From the NCBI GenBank assembly GCA_017410245.1, contig JAFQRE010000017.1, positions 131,296 to 195,295 on the forward strand: a stretch of 64,000 nt of DNA, read 5' to 3'. Both the position numbers and the translations under genes were made by a program. The notes under the pieces are model-generated. The model worked only from the letters and a program-made list of their open reading frames with translations. It was not told the DNA's origin and ran no database searches. Below, in pieces: positions 50,890-59,607 of the stretch; position 1 is the first letter of the stretch; every line of letters starts with the position of its first letter. The stretch comes from Bacteroidaceae bacterium (GTDB lineage Bacteria; Bacteroidota; Bacteroidia; Bacteroidales; Barnesiellaceae_A).

Positions 50890-50901
50890 GCAAACGTTTG
50901 C
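50890..50901. promoter_or_regulatory. LacI-type operator between susC and the regulator gene
   Basis: GCAAACGTTTGC, perfect palindrome. Its right half contains the TTTG used as -33 box of the regulator gene (50897-50900), so binding should repress the regulator while the site is about -70 from the susC start. Confidence 0.8.
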
Positions 50902-50927
50902 GTTACTTTTTTTCTTTATTATTTTTG
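50897..50927 (+). promoter_or_regulatory. promoter of the LacI-family gene
   Basis: TTTG (50897-50900), 19-nt spacer, TATTTTTG (50920-50927), full consensus; the -33 element lies inside the operator. Confidence 0.7.
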
Positions 50928-50998
50928 TGCAGGGAATTAAATTCCTCAATAAGTTGCAAATTTGAAACATGAAATAATACCTTAATTCTAATCGGCTT

Positions 50999-52015
50999 AT
51001 GTCTTCACACATTACCATTAAAGATATTGCCAAGGCAATGGGCTGCGCCCCCTCTACGGTGTCGCGTGCGCTGAATAATAGTGCCAATATCAGTCCGGCT
51101 GTGCGCGAGGCTATACAACGTTATGCGCTCGAACACAATTATCGTCCCAATGAGTTTGCATTGAGTTTACGCAACAATCGCTCCAACACGATAGGTGTTA
51201 TATTGCCTCAGATAGTACACTACTTCTTTTCGAGTGTCTTGTCGGGTATTGAAAAGGCTGCTGCTGCTGCCGGATACAATATTATTGTGGCACAGAGCAA
51301 TGAGGAGTATGAGAAGGAGGTGGCTATCGTGGAGTCTTTTCGTAAAGCAAAGGTTTGCGGAGTGATAGCTTCGTTGGCCAAAGGTACGTATGACTTCACT
51401 CACTTCCGTCGTTTGGTCGATGAGGAGGTGCCATTGGTCTTTTACGACCGCATATGCACCGAACTCAATACGTCGCGCGTGGTGGTCGATGACTATACAG
51501 GAGCCTTTGCCGCAGTCGAGCACCTTATTGAGACAGGGTGTAGCAAGATTGCTTTTTATACTTCGCCCTTGCATCTGGAGATTTCGAAAAATCGTCGCAA
51601 TGGCTATGTTGATGCCCTGCGCAAGCATCGTATTGAGGTAGATAATGATATGATAATAGAGTGTGACAATCGTGCCCGTGCACGCGAGCTTACTATGAAA
51701 CTCATATCGAGCCCGGAACGCCCCGATGCCTTCTTTGCCGTCAATGCCGATACGGCAGCGGGCATCTTGTATGCTTGTAAAGATGCCGGATTGCGTGTGC
51801 CCGAAGATGTGTCGATATGCGGCTTCTCGGATAACGAGATGGCACGTTCTACCGAGCCTCGCTTGTCGATGGTAGATCAGCCGGGCGAAGCCGTTGGGCA
51901 AGGGGCTATGGAGTTGCTCTTGGCCAAGATTGATGGCAATGAGGAGAAACTTGTGTATAAAAATAAGATAGTAAAGACCTCGCTCATATTGCGCGGAACT
52001 ACTCGTGAAAAATAA
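50999..52015 (+). CDS. LacI-family regulator of the starch locus
   Basis: A 338-residue regulator. The N-terminal helix-turn-helix TIKDIAKAMGCAPSTVSRAL (6-25) is followed by the hinge region YRPNEFALSLRNN and a periplasmic-binding-protein-like effector domain (NTIGVILPQIVHYFFSSVLSGIEKAAAAAGYNI, LPLVFYDR-type VPLVFYDRICTEL, FAAVEHLIETGC, PDAFFAVNADTAAGILYACKDAGLRVPEDVSICGFSDNE). The effector is probably a maltooligosaccharide or derived sugar (inference). First of three plus-strand genes with the MFS permease and the GH13 enzyme; divergent from susC with the shared operator between. Confidence 0.94.
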   Translation: MSSHITIKDIAKAMGCAPSTVSRALNNSANISPAVREAIQRYALEHNYRPNEFALSLRNNRSNTIGVILPQIVHYFFSSVLSGIEKAAAAAGYNIIVAQSNEEYEKEVAIVESFRKAKVCGVIASLAKGTYDFTHFRRLVDEEVPLVFYDRICTELNTSRVVVDDYTGAFAAVEHLIETGCSKIAFYTSPLHLEISKNRRNGYVDALRKHRIEVDNDMIIECDNRARARELTMKLISSPERPDAFFAVNADTAAGILYACKDAGLRVPEDVSICGFSDNEMARSTEPRLSMVDQPGEAVGQGAMELLLAKIDGNEEKLVYKNKIVKTSLILRGTTREK

Positions 52016-52053
52016 TGAACAAATCGAAATCATAAATCTAAATATTAATATGT

Positions 52054-53406
52054 ATGAAAACTAAACCCGACTTGTCTTTTATGAAACTCTTCAACTTGAG
52101 TTTCGGATTTTTCGGTGTACAGATTGCGTATGCCTTGCAGAGTGCCAATTGCAGCCGTATTTTTGCTACTCTTGGTGCCGACCCACACAGCCTTAGTTTC
52201 TTTTGGATTTTACCCCCGTTGATGGGTATTATCGTACAACCCCTTGTGGGAAAATGGAGCGATAATACTTGGACTCGCTTTGGCCGCCGCATTCCTTACC
52301 TCTTCTTGGGTGCGCTTGTAGCTGTATTGGTGATGTTTATGTTGCCCAATGCCGGTAGCTTTGGCCTCTCGGTGAGTGCCGCTATGCTCTTTGGTGTTGT
52401 GGCTTTGATGTTCCTCGATACTTCTATCAACATGGCCATGCAACCCTTCAAGATGATGGTGGGTGATATGGTGAATGAGAAGCAAAAGACTCTTGCCTAC
52501 TCGATACAGAGCTTCTTGTGCAATGCAGGTAGTTTGGTGGGTTATTTGTTCCCCTATATCTTCACTGCGTTGGGCGTTGCAAGTGTTGCTTCGGCCGGTG
52601 AGATACCCGACTCGGTGAAATGGTCGTTCTATATTGGTGCCATTATCCTCATACTTTGTGTTATCTATACTACAATGACTGTGAAGGAGATGCCTCCCAA
52701 AGAGTATGCCGAGTATCATGGTATAAAGGAGGAGGATAACAGCGAGAAGGTGAGTATGCTGAAACTGCTTGTCAAAGCTCCTAAAACTTTCTGGACCGTA
52801 GGCTTGGTACAGTTTTTCTGTTGGGCTGCCTTTATGTATATGTGGACCTATACCAATGGTGCTATCGCCGAGACTGCCTTCAATGCTCCCATCGTGAATG
52901 GTATGCTCGATACTGCATCTGAGCAGTATCAGGCTGCCGGTAACTGGGTGGGTGTGCTCTTTGCCGTACAAGCTGTAGGCTCGGTTTTGTGGGCTGTCGT
53001 GTTGCCTATGTTCCGTAGTCGCAAGTTGGCATACTCTTTGAGCCTTGTATTGGGTGCGGTAGGTTTTATTTCAACCTATTACATTCATGACCAATATATG
53101 CTATTTGTCTCTTATGCGCTCATTGGTTGTGCTTGGGCTGCTATGTTGGCTATGCCTTTTACAATCCTTACCAACTCATTGTCGGGCAAGCACATGGGCA
53201 CATACTTGGGCTTGTTCAATGGAACTATTTGTCTGCCCCAAATCATAGCAGCCGCTACCGGTGGTCTTGTATTGAGCTTGATGCCTCACACAGCCAGTGG
53301 CATTGCTCCGCAAGGCATGATGCTCGTATTGGCCGGTGTATTCTTGTTGTTGGGTGCTGTTTCGGTATTTATCATCAACGAGAAGAAGCAAGACGAGGAG
53401 GCTTGA
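52054..53406 (+). CDS. MFS sugar permease (SLC45/maltose type)
   Basis: A 450-residue inner-membrane protein with 12 segments. Features: QIAYALQSANCSRIFATLGADPHSL, the loop 2-3 motif GKWSDNTWTRFGRRIPY, VNEKQKTLAYSIQSFLCNAG and LTNSLSGKHMGTYLGLFNGTICLPQII. This fits bacterial maltose/sucrose proton symporters related to SLC45. It should bring maltose or short maltodextrins from the periplasm to the cytoplasm. It lies 38 nt behind the LacI gene and 34 nt before the GH13 gene, a natural operon. Confidence 0.9.
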   Translation: MKTKPDLSFMKLFNLSFGFFGVQIAYALQSANCSRIFATLGADPHSLSFFWILPPLMGIIVQPLVGKWSDNTWTRFGRRIPYLFLGALVAVLVMFMLPNAGSFGLSVSAAMLFGVVALMFLDTSINMAMQPFKMMVGDMVNEKQKTLAYSIQSFLCNAGSLVGYLFPYIFTALGVASVASAGEIPDSVKWSFYIGAIILILCVIYTTMTVKEMPPKEYAEYHGIKEEDNSEKVSMLKLLVKAPKTFWTVGLVQFFCWAAFMYMWTYTNGAIAETAFNAPIVNGMLDTASEQYQAAGNWVGVLFAVQAVGSVLWAVVLPMFRSRKLAYSLSLVLGAVGFISTYYIHDQYMLFVSYALIGCAWAAMLAMPFTILTNSLSGKHMGTYLGLFNGTICLPQIIAAATGGLVLSLMPHTASGIAPQGMMLVLAGVFLLLGAVSVFIINEKKQDEEA

Positions 53407-53440
53407 TTGTAGATTACTAATTATATAATGTATAGATAAT

Positions 53441-55369
53441 ATGAAAAAAATATTATTGGTAGCTTGTAGTGCTGTCATGGCAACTATGTTGCTGACAGGT
53501 TGCAACAATACATCGGCCGACAGTGCTGCTATGGCACTGCCCGATAGTGTGGTGGTGAATATTGACAAAGTAGATCCTCCCTGTTGGTATGTGGGTATGA
53601 AAAACCCCTCATTGCAGGTGATGCTATATGGTCAAGGTGTGGGCAACGCATCGACCGCAGTGACCGACTATGCCGGTGTGAAGGTAGATAGCGTGGTGCA
53701 TCTCGATAGCAAGAACTATCTGCTTGTGTATATGAATGTAGCCAAGGCTCAACCCGGTACAGTGAACCTGAACTTGGTCTTTGATAATTGCAAGCAACCG
53801 GTTGCCTATGAGTTGCGTGCCCGCGATATGGCCCCCGAAGCTCGTATGGGATTTGATGCCGGTGATGTACTCTATATGCTCATGCCCGATCGCTTTGCCA
53901 ATGGCGATCCTACAAATGACAATATAGAGGGTATGAAACCTTATAAAGTAGATCGTGAGCAACCCAGTGCTCGTCATGGTGGCGATATCAAGGGTATTGA
54001 AGACCATCTCGACTATTTCAACGAGTTGGGCGTAACTGCATTGTGGTTTACTCCTCTGCTTGAGAATGATATGAGCGACTTCCACTTTGGTGATCGCCGT
54101 CAGAGTTGCTATCATGGCTATGCCACAACCGACTATTATGCTGTCGATCCTCGTTTTGGCTCGAATGATGACTATCGTCGTCTTATAGACAAAGCCCACG
54201 AGAAAGGCTTGAAGATTGTCATGGACATGATTTTCAATCACTGTGGTAGCGACCATGTGTGGCTGACCGATATGCCATCGAAAGATTGGTTTAACAACCC
54301 CGACTATGAAAATAACTTTGTGCAGACTTCATACAAACTCACACCTCATGTAGATCCTTATGCTTCGCAATACGATTTCAGCGAGATGAATGATGGTTGG
54401 TTTGTATTGACCATGCCCGACCTCAACCAACGCAATCCCCACGTAACTCGCTACTTGATACAGAATAGTTTCTGGTGGATTGAGACTGTAGGTATCGATG
54501 GTATTCGTATGGATACTCACCCTTATGCCTACTACGATGCTATGTCGCAATGGCTCAAAGAGTTGAATGAGGAGTATCCCAACTTCAATGTTGTAGGTGA
54601 AACATGGTGCGAAAATCCTGCTTTCACAGCTTGGTGGCAGAAAGACTCTAAATTGTCGGCTCCTCTTAACAGTAATCTTAAGAGTGTCATGGACTTCCAC
54701 TTGTGGCAAGTTGTCAATAATAGTCTTACCGAAGAGACCGATAGCTATATGATGGGGCTTAACAAGGTATATCACCACTTTGTATATGACTATCTCTATC
54801 CCGATCCTTCATCGGTTATGGCATTTGTTGAAAATCATGATACCGACCGTTTCTTGCGCAATGGCGAGAATATCGATGCCCTCAAGCAAGCTATGGTGTT
54901 GTTGCTCACTACTCGTCGCATACCTCAGCTCTATTATGGTACCGAGGTGATGATGAATGGTACAAAAGAGGTGACCGATGGTTATGTGCGTAAAGACTTC
55001 CCCGGTGGCTGGGAGGGTGACAAACGCAACCTCTTCAATGCCGAGGAGCGCAATGCCAAAGAGGCTGAGATGTTCAATTTCTTGAGCAATATTCTCCATT
55101 GGCGCAAGGGTAATGACGTGATAGCCAAGGGCGACTTGAAGCACTTCATTCCCCAACAAGGTGTGTATGCCTATGCACGTAGCTATGAGGGTAAGACTGT
55201 GTTTGTGTTGCTCAATGGTTGCGACAAGGCTGTAGATCTTCGTGTTAAACCCTATGCCGAGGTTTTGGGCGATGCCAAGCAAGGTCGCGATGTGATATCG
55301 GGTAATGTAGTAGAGTGGGATACCACAATAGCATTGCCTGCTCGTGGCAATATGATTATTGAGTTGTAA
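53441..55369 (+). CDS. SusA-like neopullulanase/cyclomaltodextrinase lipoprotein (GH13)
   Basis: A 642-residue enzyme with lipobox MATMLLTGC (Cys about 21), an N-terminal beta domain (CWYVGMKNPSLQVMLYG, the neopullulanase early-set domain) and a GH13 barrel: LYMLMPDRFANGDPTND, GVTALWFTPLLEND, VMDMIFNHCG, GIDGIRMDTH (nucleophile Asp about 356), VVGETW (Glu about 385), VENHDTDRF (Asp about 465). Such enzymes cut imported maltodextrins in the periplasm. The C-terminal beta domain ends ALPARGNMIIEL. Last gene of the LacI-MFS-GH13 operon; followed by a bidirectional terminator. Confidence 0.93.
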   Translation: MKKILLVACSAVMATMLLTGCNNTSADSAAMALPDSVVVNIDKVDPPCWYVGMKNPSLQVMLYGQGVGNASTAVTDYAGVKVDSVVHLDSKNYLLVYMNVAKAQPGTVNLNLVFDNCKQPVAYELRARDMAPEARMGFDAGDVLYMLMPDRFANGDPTNDNIEGMKPYKVDREQPSARHGGDIKGIEDHLDYFNELGVTALWFTPLLENDMSDFHFGDRRQSCYHGYATTDYYAVDPRFGSNDDYRRLIDKAHEKGLKIVMDMIFNHCGSDHVWLTDMPSKDWFNNPDYENNFVQTSYKLTPHVDPYASQYDFSEMNDGWFVLTMPDLNQRNPHVTRYLIQNSFWWIETVGIDGIRMDTHPYAYYDAMSQWLKELNEEYPNFNVVGETWCENPAFTAWWQKDSKLSAPLNSNLKSVMDFHLWQVVNNSLTEETDSYMMGLNKVYHHFVYDYLYPDPSSVMAFVENHDTDRFLRNGENIDALKQAMVLLLTTRRIPQLYYGTEVMMNGTKEVTDGYVRKDFPGGWEGDKRNLFNAEERNAKEAEMFNFLSNILHWRKGNDVIAKGDLKHFIPQQGVYAYARSYEGKTVFVLLNGCDKAVDLRVKPYAEVLGDAKQGRDVISGNVVEWDTTIALPARGNMIIEL

Positions 55370-55392
55370 GCACAATTATATGTATAGTAATA

Positions 55393-55426
55393 AAATGGCG
55401 TGTGTCATACTCGACACACGCCATTT
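55393..55426. terminator. bidirectional terminator (susA-like / GNAT)
   Basis: 14-bp perfect stem (55393-55406 with 55413-55426), 6-nt loop, A-rich before and TGTTTTGG after. Confidence 0.85.
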
Positions 55427-55455
55427 GTTTTGGTCTATCCTATACATTATATGTT

Positions 55456-55992
55456 CTATGGCATTGCTGTCCGTTGCATTACTATGGCATCGATGTATCC
55501 ATGAGGAGTCTTTATCCACATAGGGAGGGTAGCGGTATGTGTAAATTGACATTTGGCAAAGATGCTAATAGAAGCAGCGTTGTCGTTGCCTATGTGTGCA
55601 TAGAGCATGTGTATGCCTAAAAACTCTTGAGCATATCGGCATAGAGCGTGCAAGGCCGATGTGCCATACCCTCGATGGCGCATGGAGGGTGTAATGTATA
55701 TGCCTACACCGGCGCGACTATTGCGCACGTCGTAGTCGTACAAATCTACAATGCCTATGCGCTCGCCGTTGTCGGTGCGCTCGGCAATGAGACGTAGCTG
55801 GTGGTCGCGATAGAGATCGGCGCTATACTGTTCGATGTAATGTTGCAACATGAGTCGAGACATGGGTGCTGTTGTCGATGCAATATTCCATGCTTGCGCA
55901 TCGTTCTCGGCGATGTATAGAAAGTCGAGGTCGTGTGGTTCGACCGCTCTCAATACTATATTGCCCTCTTGGGTTGCTGTTGTAGTGATCAT
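55456..55992 (-). CDS. GNAT-family N-acetyltransferase
   Basis: A 178-residue acetyltransferase of the RimJ/RimL/SpeG branch: VLRAVEPHDLDFLYIAEND at the start, GIVDLYDYDVRNSRAGVGIYI as the core strand, the acetyl-CoA loop RHRGYGTSALHAL, and HMLYAHIGNDNAASISIFAKCQF. Substrate unknown. The ATG at 55992 is chosen; a TTG frame would run into recR. Last gene of gltX-OMP-recR-GNAT, 29 nt after recR. Confidence 0.87.
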   Translation of the reverse strand: MITTTATQEGNIVLRAVEPHDLDFLYIAENDAQAWNIASTTAPMSRLMLQHYIEQYSADLYRDHQLRLIAERTDNGERIGIVDLYDYDVRNSRAGVGIYITPSMRHRGYGTSALHALCRYAQEFLGIHMLYAHIGNDNAASISIFAKCQFTHTATLPMWIKTPHGYIDAIVMQRTAMP

Positions 55993-56021
55993 ATCGATTG
56001 TGGCTTGGTTAGGAGGGTGTA

Positions 56022-56645
56022 TCAACCCTTGAAACTATCGCTGAAAGGAGTGCGGTTGAGTATAGAGCGACCGAGGGTTATTTCATCGGTGTATTCGAGT
56101 TCATCGCCAACCGAAACGCCTCGGGCAATGAGGCTGATGCGTACATCGTAGGGGGCAAGTTTGCGGAATATATAGAAATTGGTGGTGTCGCCTTCCATAG
56201 TTGCGCTGAGAGCCAATATTATCTCTTTTATATCACCGGCGGCAACACGTCGCACAAGGCTTTCTATCTGAAGGTCGGCCGGACCTATGCCGTCCATAGG
56301 CGATATGACACCTCCCAATACATGATACAACCCCCGAAATTGGCCGGTAGCCTCTACAGCCATAACTTCGCGCACATTCTCTACAACGCACACTGTAGAG
56401 CTGTCGCGAGTGGTATCGGCGCATAGGGCGCATACCTCGGTGTCGCTGATGTTGTGGCAAACCCTGCAATATTTTATGTCGTGGCGCATACGTGTCAGTG
56501 TATGAGCAAAGTTATCGACCGAAGAGGTGTCTTGACGCAATAGATGCAGTACAAGGCGCAGGGCGGTTTTGCGTCCTATTCCGGGCAGTTTGGCAAATTC
56601 ATTGACTGCATTTTCGAGTAGTGTCGATGCAAAATTTTGCTCCAT
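56022..56645 (-). CDS. recR: recombination mediator RecR
   Basis: A 207-residue RecR, which with RecO (and RecF) loads RecA at gaps. Order: helix-hairpin-helix [20 protein letters not shown], zinc finger [16 protein letters not shown], Toprim domain ([38 protein letters not shown]), and the end TRGVSVG-like [22 protein letters not shown]. The start at 56645 gives the family N-terminus ([20 protein letters not shown]). Gap of 35 nt to the barrel protein gene upstream. Confidence 0.95.
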   Translation of the reverse strand: MEQNFASTLLENAVNEFAKLPGIGRKTALRLVLHLLRQDTSSVDNFAHTLTRMRHDIKYCRVCHNISDTEVCALCADTTRDSSTVCVVENVREVMAVEATGQFRGLYHVLGGVISPMDGIGPADLQIESLVRRVAAGDIKEIILALSATMEGDTTNFYIFRKLAPYDVRISLIARGVSVGDELEYTDEITLGRSILNRTPFSDSFKG

Positions 56646-56680
56646 GAGGTTAGCTTGTTTGCGGGTTGTTGATGTGGTTG

Positions 56681-57766
56681 CTAATGAAATATATTGGATA
56701 TAGCAGTGTGCGATTTGTTTCTCTTCTTGAATGCTTGGTCGATGTATGCTCTTACGACAAATTGTTGTTGCCACCCCAGTTTTTCGGGGGTAAAATAGAA
56801 ATTGACCGATGCAAAACAATTGACAAAACTATTGCGGAAAATGTATGCATAGATATCGAGTCTGTCGTGCCATGGCACACGGTAGTAGCTCTCGCCTTGG
56901 TACAACTCGCTTCCCATGCGGTCGTAGAAATTCATAGCCGGAGTTCCGTAGTAGAATTTGTTACGTAGTCCCAAGAAACGCCATTCGACTGTGAGGTCGG
57001 CAACAAATGCGTGCGATACTATCCAGTCGGTAACGCTACGTTCGCGGTCGAGAGTGACCAAATATCCACAGCGCAGTGTGAGCGAATCGAGTACGGTGCG
57101 ATGTGAGAAATCGACTCCGACGTATGGACGTATCATAAAGTTGTCGGTAACATTGTCATAGAAGTCGGGCGATGTCTTTTGCTTGAGTGCCAAATGGTTG
57201 AGTGCTACGGCGCCACCTGCGTTGAGCCAAGGATTGAGGTAGGCGCGACCTTGTGCCACAACCATAAAGGCTTCGCGGGTTGTTTCTGAAACTATCCCTC
57301 GCCAATCTATCAGAGCCTCGACATAGCCTTTGTCACTACGATGCTGAAAGAGAGCGCCTTGTATGTTGGGGCTGTAGAATATGGTGGAGTCACTACACAT
57401 AAAGTCGTCGAGTGGCTCGATGAGTTGTGTGCGTGGGAATATACCCATCGACATGGCAAATGGCTTAGTGTCGTAACGATAGTAGATGGTGGGCTTAAAC
57501 TTGGCAGTTTCCAATCGGCTGTCGATGGGTTGTATCCACGATATGCCGGCCGATATGCTATGATGCTCAAATGCAACGCCAAGGGTGGGGGTGAGTCGGG
57601 TTGCAAAGAGTGTGCCCAAAGGCATATCTTTGTATTTATACTCCCAGTTGTCAAAGAATGAAACAAACTCGGCACTCCATATAAAATTTTGTGCCGAAAT
57701 AGAAGCAGTGCCTGAGAGTATCAGGCACTGCAAAAGTGTCAATATGCGAGGGAGTATCTTTTGCAT
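56681..57766 (-). CDS. putative outer-membrane beta-barrel protein
   Basis: A 361-residue protein with signal peptide ([26 protein letters not shown], cleavage about 25). The rest alternates polar and hydrophobic residues in short strands ([88 protein letters not shown]), rich in Tyr, Phe and Arg, as in outer-membrane barrels. No family recognised. The start codon overlaps the gltX stop by one base (TGATG), so translation is coupled to gltX. Confidence 0.75.
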   Translation of the reverse strand: MQKILPRILTLLQCLILSGTASISAQNFIWSAEFVSFFDNWEYKYKDMPLGTLFATRLTPTLGVAFEHHSISAGISWIQPIDSRLETAKFKPTIYYRYDTKPFAMSMGIFPRTQLIEPLDDFMCSDSTIFYSPNIQGALFQHRSDKGYVEALIDWRGIVSETTREAFMVVAQGRAYLNPWLNAGGAVALNHLALKQKTSPDFYDNVTDNFMIRPYVGVDFSHRTVLDSLTLRCGYLVTLDRERSVTDWIVSHAFVADLTVEWRFLGLRNKFYYGTPAMNFYDRMGSELYQGESYYRVPWHDRLDIYAYIFRNSFVNCFASVNFYFTPEKLGWQQQFVVRAYIDQAFKKRNKSHTAISNIFH

Positions 57767-59283
57767 CAGCCAAGACGCTCTATTGCTGTGCGCAGACGTG
57801 CTATGGTCTCTTCACGTCCCATTATCTCCGATATCTCAAACATGTGCGGGCCTTTGCAATAGCCTACTACAGCCAATCGATAGGCATTCATGACGTTGCC
57901 CATGTGATAGCCTTTGTCGGTAATCCAGCCGAGTACCACCTCTTCGGCAGCTTTCGACTCCATAGAAGGTAATCCTTCAATGATCGCTATAAGCTCGTTC
58001 ATGCGAGCACCCATACCTTCGTCCCAACGTTTGCGCACCGATTTCTCTTCATATTCGGTGGGAGCCTCAAAGAAGAATGCTGTTTGCTCCCACAACTCGG
58101 TTACGAAGTTTACACGGCTTTTGACGAGCGAAACAATACGTGTAAGAGTCTCTATATCGCATGTGTGTCCTTTTGCCTCAACGATGGGCATGAACATCTC
58201 GGCTACCTCTCGATCGCTACGCATTTGCAAGTATTGGTGGTTGAACCATTTGCCTTTTTCGTAATCAAATTTTGCTCCACTCTTGCTGCAACGTTGCAAG
58301 TCATACAACTTGATGAGCTCGTCCATCGACATAATTTCTTGTTCGGTACCGGGGTTCCAGCCCAACAGAGCCAAGAAATTGACTACGGCCTCGGGCAGAT
58401 AACCGGCTTCGCGATAACCCGATGATACCTCGCCGCTCTTGGGGTCGTGCCACTCCAAGGGGAATACGGGGAAGCCCAAACGATCGCCATCTCGTTTGCT
58501 CAACTTGCCTTTGCCATCGGGCTTGAGCAAGAGGGGAAGGTGGGCAAAACGAGGCATGGTGTCTTCCCAACCAAAGGCGCGATATAGCAGTACGTGCAAG
58601 GGGGCCGAGGGCAACCACTCTTCGCCGCGAATAACGTGCGATACTTCCATCAAGTGGTCATCGACAATGTTGGCCAAGTGATAGGTGGGCAGATTATCGG
58701 CCGACTTATATAATACTTTATCGTCGAGTATCGATGAGTTGATGACAACCTCGCCACGAATGATGTCGTTTACTTTTACATCTTCGCCCGGCTCTATCTT
58801 GAAGCGTACTACGTATTTCTCTCCGGCTTCTATGGCAGCCTTTACCTCGTCGGCACTCATTGTGAGTGAGTTGCGCATGCTCATGCGAGTTGAGGCATCG
58901 TATTGGAAGTTGGCTATCTCGTTGCGTTTGGCATCGAGTTCTTCGGGTGTGTCGAAGGCAATGTAACCTTTGCCGTTCTCAAGCAGAATATCAACGTATT
59001 TGCGATATATATCTTTGCGTTCCGATTGGCGGTAGGGACCATAATTGCCACCATAACCTACACCTTCGTCAAATTTGATACCCAACCACTCAAGAGCCTC
59101 CATGATATACTCTTCGGCTCCGGGTACAAAACGTTGCGAATCGGTATCTTCTATGCGGAAAATCATGTCGCCGCCATGTTGGCGAGCAAATAGGTAGTTG
59201 TACAATGCAGTGCGTACACCGCCAATGTGAAGTGCCCCTGTGGGACTGGGTGCAAAACGCACTCTTACTTTACGTTCGGTCAT
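57766..59283 (-). CDS. gltX: glutamyl-tRNA synthetase
   Basis: A 505-residue class I GluRS. The start [23 protein letters not shown] contains the HIGG form of the HIGH motif; [27 protein letters not shown] and GKLSKRDGD (KMSKS equivalent) follow, then the helical anticodon domain. Twenty-four in-frame codons exist upstream but the ATG at 59283 fits the family start. First gene of an operon with a barrel protein, recR and a GNAT. The leader of about 80 nt starts inside a dispersed repeat. Confidence 0.96.
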   Translation of the reverse strand: MTERKVRVRFAPSPTGALHIGGVRTALYNYLFARQHGGDMIFRIEDTDSQRFVPGAEEYIMEALEWLGIKFDEGVGYGGNYGPYRQSERKDIYRKYVDILLENGKGYIAFDTPEELDAKRNEIANFQYDASTRMSMRNSLTMSADEVKAAIEAGEKYVVRFKIEPGEDVKVNDIIRGEVVINSSILDDKVLYKSADNLPTYHLANIVDDHLMEVSHVIRGEEWLPSAPLHVLLYRAFGWEDTMPRFAHLPLLLKPDGKGKLSKRDGDRLGFPVFPLEWHDPKSGEVSSGYREAGYLPEAVVNFLALLGWNPGTEQEIMSMDELIKLYDLQRCSKSGAKFDYEKGKWFNHQYLQMRSDREVAEMFMPIVEAKGHTCDIETLTRIVSLVKSRVNFVTELWEQTAFFFEAPTEYEEKSVRKRWDEGMGARMNELIAIIEGLPSMESKAAEEVVLGWITDKGYHMGNVMNAYRLAVVGYCKGPHMFEISEIMGREETIARLRTAIERLG

Positions 59284-59365
59284 GCTTATTATAGTGTTTA
59301 TTGTTCTATTAATGCTTTGTTTATCTCTTTTGTTCTCGCTCTGTTGGCGAGACAACTTTCATTCT

Positions 59366-59428
59366 GCAAATATACAAAAAGGTGAGCGAAGAAAGACCAT
59401 GTTTACTTGGGTTTTTCTTCCGAACAGT
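59366..59428 (-). repeat. promoter-carrying repeat, diverged copy C
   Basis: Aligns without gaps to copies A and B (33716, 33800) in its first part: GCAAATATAC for GCAAAGATAC and ATGTTTACTT in the middle. It holds CAAATATA (59367-59374), TATATTTG on the minus strand, the likely gltX -7 box. Confidence 0.55.
59367..59374 (-). promoter_or_regulatory. -7 box of gltX
   Basis: Minus-strand TATATTTG inside repeat copy C; transcription start near 59360. Confidence 0.5.
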
Positions 59429-59440
59429 CCTCTATATGCT

Positions 59441-59503
59441 ACAAAAATAGCATGAAACGAACGAGAAATAAGAAGTTTGCTTCGATATTTTTTACTGCGA
59501 GTA
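59441..59503 (-). repeat. promoter-repeat copy D without intact -7 box
   Basis: A 63-nt, gap-free match to copy A with ATGAAACGA, ACGAGAAATA and CTGCGAGT preserved. The box position reads CAAAAATA (minus TATTTTTG), which still fits TAnnTTTG. It starts 75 nt after copy C. Confidence 0.65.
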
Positions 59504-59553
59504 TGTGTAGTAGGCTGTGAAATGCCGTCGATAGTTTCTGTATGACAATGAAA

Positions 59554-59585
59554 AAAGTCCCTAAATGGTGTGATTTAGGGACTTT
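59554..59585 (-). terminator. terminator of the metalloprotease gene
   Basis: 13-bp perfect stem (59573-59585 with 59554-59566), followed on the minus strand by TTTCATTG after the T-rich stem end. Confidence 0.75.
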
Positions 59586-59607
59586 GTGGCTTGCTTCTAA
59601 GATGTTC

